Below, one piece after another: positions 14,101 through 14,875 of a stretch of 14,875 bases of DNA (within the stretch, counting starts at the first letter, position 1; each line of letters opens with the position of its first letter). This DNA comes from an uncultured Anaerovibrio sp. (GTDB taxonomy: Bacteria; Bacillota; Negativicutes; Selenomonadales; Selenomonadaceae): positions 1 to 14,875 of the forward strand of contig CAAGDY010000159.1 of the NCBI GenBank assembly GCA_900768695.1. The letters are read 5' to 3'. Made by a program: the position numbers and the translations under genes. Under the pieces are notes generated by a model. It ran no database searches. It was not told the origin of the DNA and saw only the letters and a list, made by a program, of their open reading frames with translations.

Positions 14101-14490
14101 CTCATCCTCACTGCCATAGCAATAATTAATCCATTGAATAAACTCAAACAATCCTTTTAAGCTGAAAATTACTTCTTCAGGACGTACATTTTTCTCCGTA
14201 TGCACAGCAAGATTGCCTAATTTAATAATATAAGGCAACTTTACCCAGGTTCTTTCATCTACGGCATCTTTAAAGGATGGCTCATGTATAAGGGATTGCA
14301 GGTTATCCCTATATGGCATTTCAATGGTTTTATCTGCGGCATACACCCACTTAACAGCTAATTCCAATGCCTTGCGGCAGCCAATAGCACACATGGCAGG
14401 GCTGGTAGCATATACTCTTTCCGCCTCTATAGCTGCTGCTGCAAACATTTTGAAATTCGTCAAACCTGCCAAAAATGCAAAATTAGACAT
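11116..14490 (-). CDS. hsdR: Type I restriction endonuclease R subunit with N-terminal DUF4145 domain
   Basis: ATP-dependent translocase and nuclease of a type I restriction system. Domain order in 1124 residues: DUF4145-like helical domain (about 10-125, with AAAAIEAERVYATSPAMCAI); a coiled coil (about 145-185); the HsdR N-terminal PD-(D/E)XK nuclease (about 195-310), with D245, E260 and K262 in GYIDYLLFG...AVVEAKR; helicase domain 1 with Walker A ATGTGKT (373-379), DEAH (473-476) and GLTATP (496-501); helicase domain 2 with MDTGIDVPE (679-687) and QMIGRGTR (705-712); and an EcoEI-type C-terminal domain (about 850-1100). All catalytic residues are present. The ATG has AAGGGGATG upstream. No hsdM or hsdS is in the window; they could lie beyond the right edge. 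AT-richer than the metabolic genes, which suggests horizontal acquisition. Confidence 0.93.
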   Translation of the reverse strand: MSNFAFLAGLTNFKMFAAAAIEAERVYATSPAMCAIGCRKALELAVKWVYAADKTIEMPYRDNLQSLIHEPSFKDAVDERTWVKLPYIIKLGNLAVHTEKNVRPEEVIFSLKGLFEFIQWINYCYGSEDERFFDEKLIPKRRLQLDVDKIKKQESLLAIKDEKLKDMEKQLAAMAAELAAAKAVHTEQRSFNPEEISEYETRKRYIDLDLKLMGWKFKGTDGYNVSEEYEVNDMTGVLGQKGYIDYLLFGDDGKPLAVVEAKRTSLDAKKGKIQAELYADCVERKFGRRPFIFYTNGFETYFWDDKSMPDRLVSSVFSKEDLEKLMNRRSFAKDSGMYEINREISGRKYQMEAIRSVCDGLRKKVRRHLLVMATGTGKTRTAAGLVDVLSRSGNVTNILFLADRRALVKQARDAFKDYLPKMSLCNLCENKQDYNARIVFSTYPTILGAIDDTKSKDGSILYTPAHFDLIIIDEAHRSIFKKYKVIFDYFDAVLVGLTATPKTDVDTNTYDFFQLEDDVPTFAYEYETAVEEGYLVPYYNYEVKTKFVCEGIKYDELSDEEKQRYEEDFAEDDVVPAYISESLINKRVFNKGTVDRVITDLMNRGIKINGGDKLGKSIIFAATKEHARYIVERFDALYPQYAGHFASCVVCSDDYAQTVIDDFKIADKNPFIAVSVDMMDTGIDVPEAVNLVFFKKVRSKSKFWQMIGRGTRLCKDLNCVDIQSGEYADKKYFLIFDYGQNFDFFRTHKNGFENGMVLSLTESIFIKQVRLIKELQEPVFAEAKYQQFRDELIGIIVSQIQALNRQSVVVRLKRRYVDKYNHVDVFTCLSDDDKGELCKELAPLVYNDEQDEFAKRFDNFMYGMMLALIGKHSSFKSARKQLIKTADMLIAKSVIPQIKNKLPEIQAVQADEYWDANDIMLFEHTRKQLRDLIQLLYDGRRMKIIKTVLTDPVLDEKEGEALPQEENFENYKRKVNQYIEANRESLAIFKLTHNKPITDVELADLQNVFLRQLGSEDDYKKEFGATPLGILIRNIAGMDKEAVHEAFADFINSQKLNQNQIVFVDKLVEYVRVNGYVKTGDVFDHAPFDKPKSMYDMFEMPQIEEIWNIIDSFSRNALVQDDAV

Positions 14491-14608
14491 GATGTCATCC
14501 CCTTGCCAAATGATACTGCTATTCTGATATTATTTGAACAAAATAATGAAATTAAAAAATTTAACGGATAAAAGCTAAACTATATCCTCATTGCTCTTAT
14601 CAAGTATT

Positions 14609-14617
14609 ATTGTACCA
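14609..14617 (-). promoter_or_regulatory. Extended -10 promoter candidate of hsdR
   Basis: TGGTACAAT on the minus strand (TGn plus TACAAT), about 120 bp upstream of the hsdR ATG. The -35 region is poor. The 14491-14741 stretch is AT-rich and contains no open frame that I would call a gene. Confidence 0.38.
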
Positions 14618-14661
14618 TTTTATGACTTTAGTTGCATTATTTTTGAGAATCTTGTGGATGA

Positions 14662-14697
14662 AATTTGCCATTTTGCAAGTTTCTACACTGGCAAATT
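14662..14697. promoter_or_regulatory. Inverted repeat AATTTGCCA/TGGCAAATT, operator-like
   Basis: Perfect 9-bp arms (14662-14670 and 14689-14697) with an 18-bp spacer, about 45 bp upstream of the candidate hsdR -10. There is no T-run after the right arm on the plus strand or after the left arm on the minus strand, so it is not an obvious terminator. Its position suits a regulator site for the restriction gene. Confidence 0.4.
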
Positions 14698-14741
14698 ACA
14701 ATTTTTTGTGCACTCTGTTCAGACTGTAAATGGGATGAGCA

Positions 14742-14872
14742 GGGACAGTACCAGCCGAAAACACGCTCTCGCTCCTCGTTGTGCCTAGCGGATGCTAAGC
14801 TCTTGCTGCGCCTACGGCTTGCAACTCGCTAAGCACCGAGGCACAACAAAGGTTTTCGCTGGTTACTGTCCC
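14742..14872. mobile_element. 131-bp palindromic element with GGGACAGTA termini (MITE/REP-like)
   Basis: The left end GGGACAGTACCAGCCGAAAAC (14742-14762, 21 bp in all) mirrors the right end, whose reverse complement begins GGGACAGTAACCAGCGAAAA. Inner arms also pair: GTTGTGCCTAGCGG (14779-14792) against CCGAGGCACAAC (14837-14848), and GCTAAGC (14794-14800) against GCTTAGC (reverse complement of 14828-14834). The centre, TTGCTGCGCC-TAC-GGCTTGCAA, closes the hairpin. The whole element folds on itself and has no coding capacity. This is the shape of a non-autonomous inverted-repeat element or a RAYT-mobilised REP sequence. It sits 251 bp upstream of hsdR at the window edge. Confidence 0.7.
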
Positions 14873-14875
14873 AAC

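Noticed and set aside
14491..14741. tRNA or other RNA gene upstream of hsdR
   Set aside because: AT-rich, no cloverleaf, no conserved RNA motif seen; only the inverted repeat and a promoter candidate stand out.
14591..14788. 65-codon plus-strand frame running into the palindromic element
   Set aside because: It lacks a ribosome site and its end is made of the inverted-repeat sequence.

Overview
The window reads as a bacterial chromosome from the Firmicutes/Bacillota, most probably a Negativicutes (Selenomonas-like) anaerobe. The reasons are a two-subunit iron-sulfur L-serine dehydratase, a long presequence-protease-type M16 peptidase, strong GGAGG ribosome binding sites, a signal-peptide protein ending AFA-GG, and a phage-type LQLFA start. 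The taxon is an inference; no rRNA or species marker is present.

Layout. Bases 1-1427 (minus) hold the start of argJ and all of argC, two arginine biosynthesis genes, each preceded by AT-rich palindromic sequence that could bind an ArgR-type repressor. Divergent from argC is a monofunctional peptidoglycan glycosyltransferase gene (1603-2511, plus), which ends at a strong terminator shared with a convergent gene for a secreted protein of unknown function (2602-3285, minus). A run of minus-strand metabolic genes follows: sdaAA/sdaAB (serine deamination to pyruvate), dapA (lysine/diaminopimelate synthesis, TTG start, own promoter and terminator) and a 976-residue M16C zinc peptidase. A small gene of unknown function lies at 9252-9476.

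Bases about 9670-10555 (plus) form an AT-richer island that looks like the worn remains of a phage or polymorphic-toxin cassette. It has a promoter, an internally deleted DUF6883-like gene, an intact 53-residue DUF4926-like gene too short for ordinary ORF calling, a small LQLFA phage-type gene, a small acidic gene and a terminator. Minus-strand genes then resume: a DUF441-type membrane protein and a large type I restriction R subunit (hsdR) with a DUF4145 domain fused at its N-terminus. No hsdM or hsdS lies inside the window. The right edge carries a nearly complete 131-bp palindromic element with GGGACAGTA termini.

Together the left two thirds is housekeeping amino-acid and cell-wall metabolism. 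The right third is accessory DNA: toxin-module remnants, a restriction subunit and an inverted-repeat element. No clearly new system is complete here. The best leads are the decayed toxin cassette, the DUF4145-HsdR fusion with an operator-like inverted repeat upstream, and the palindromic element.
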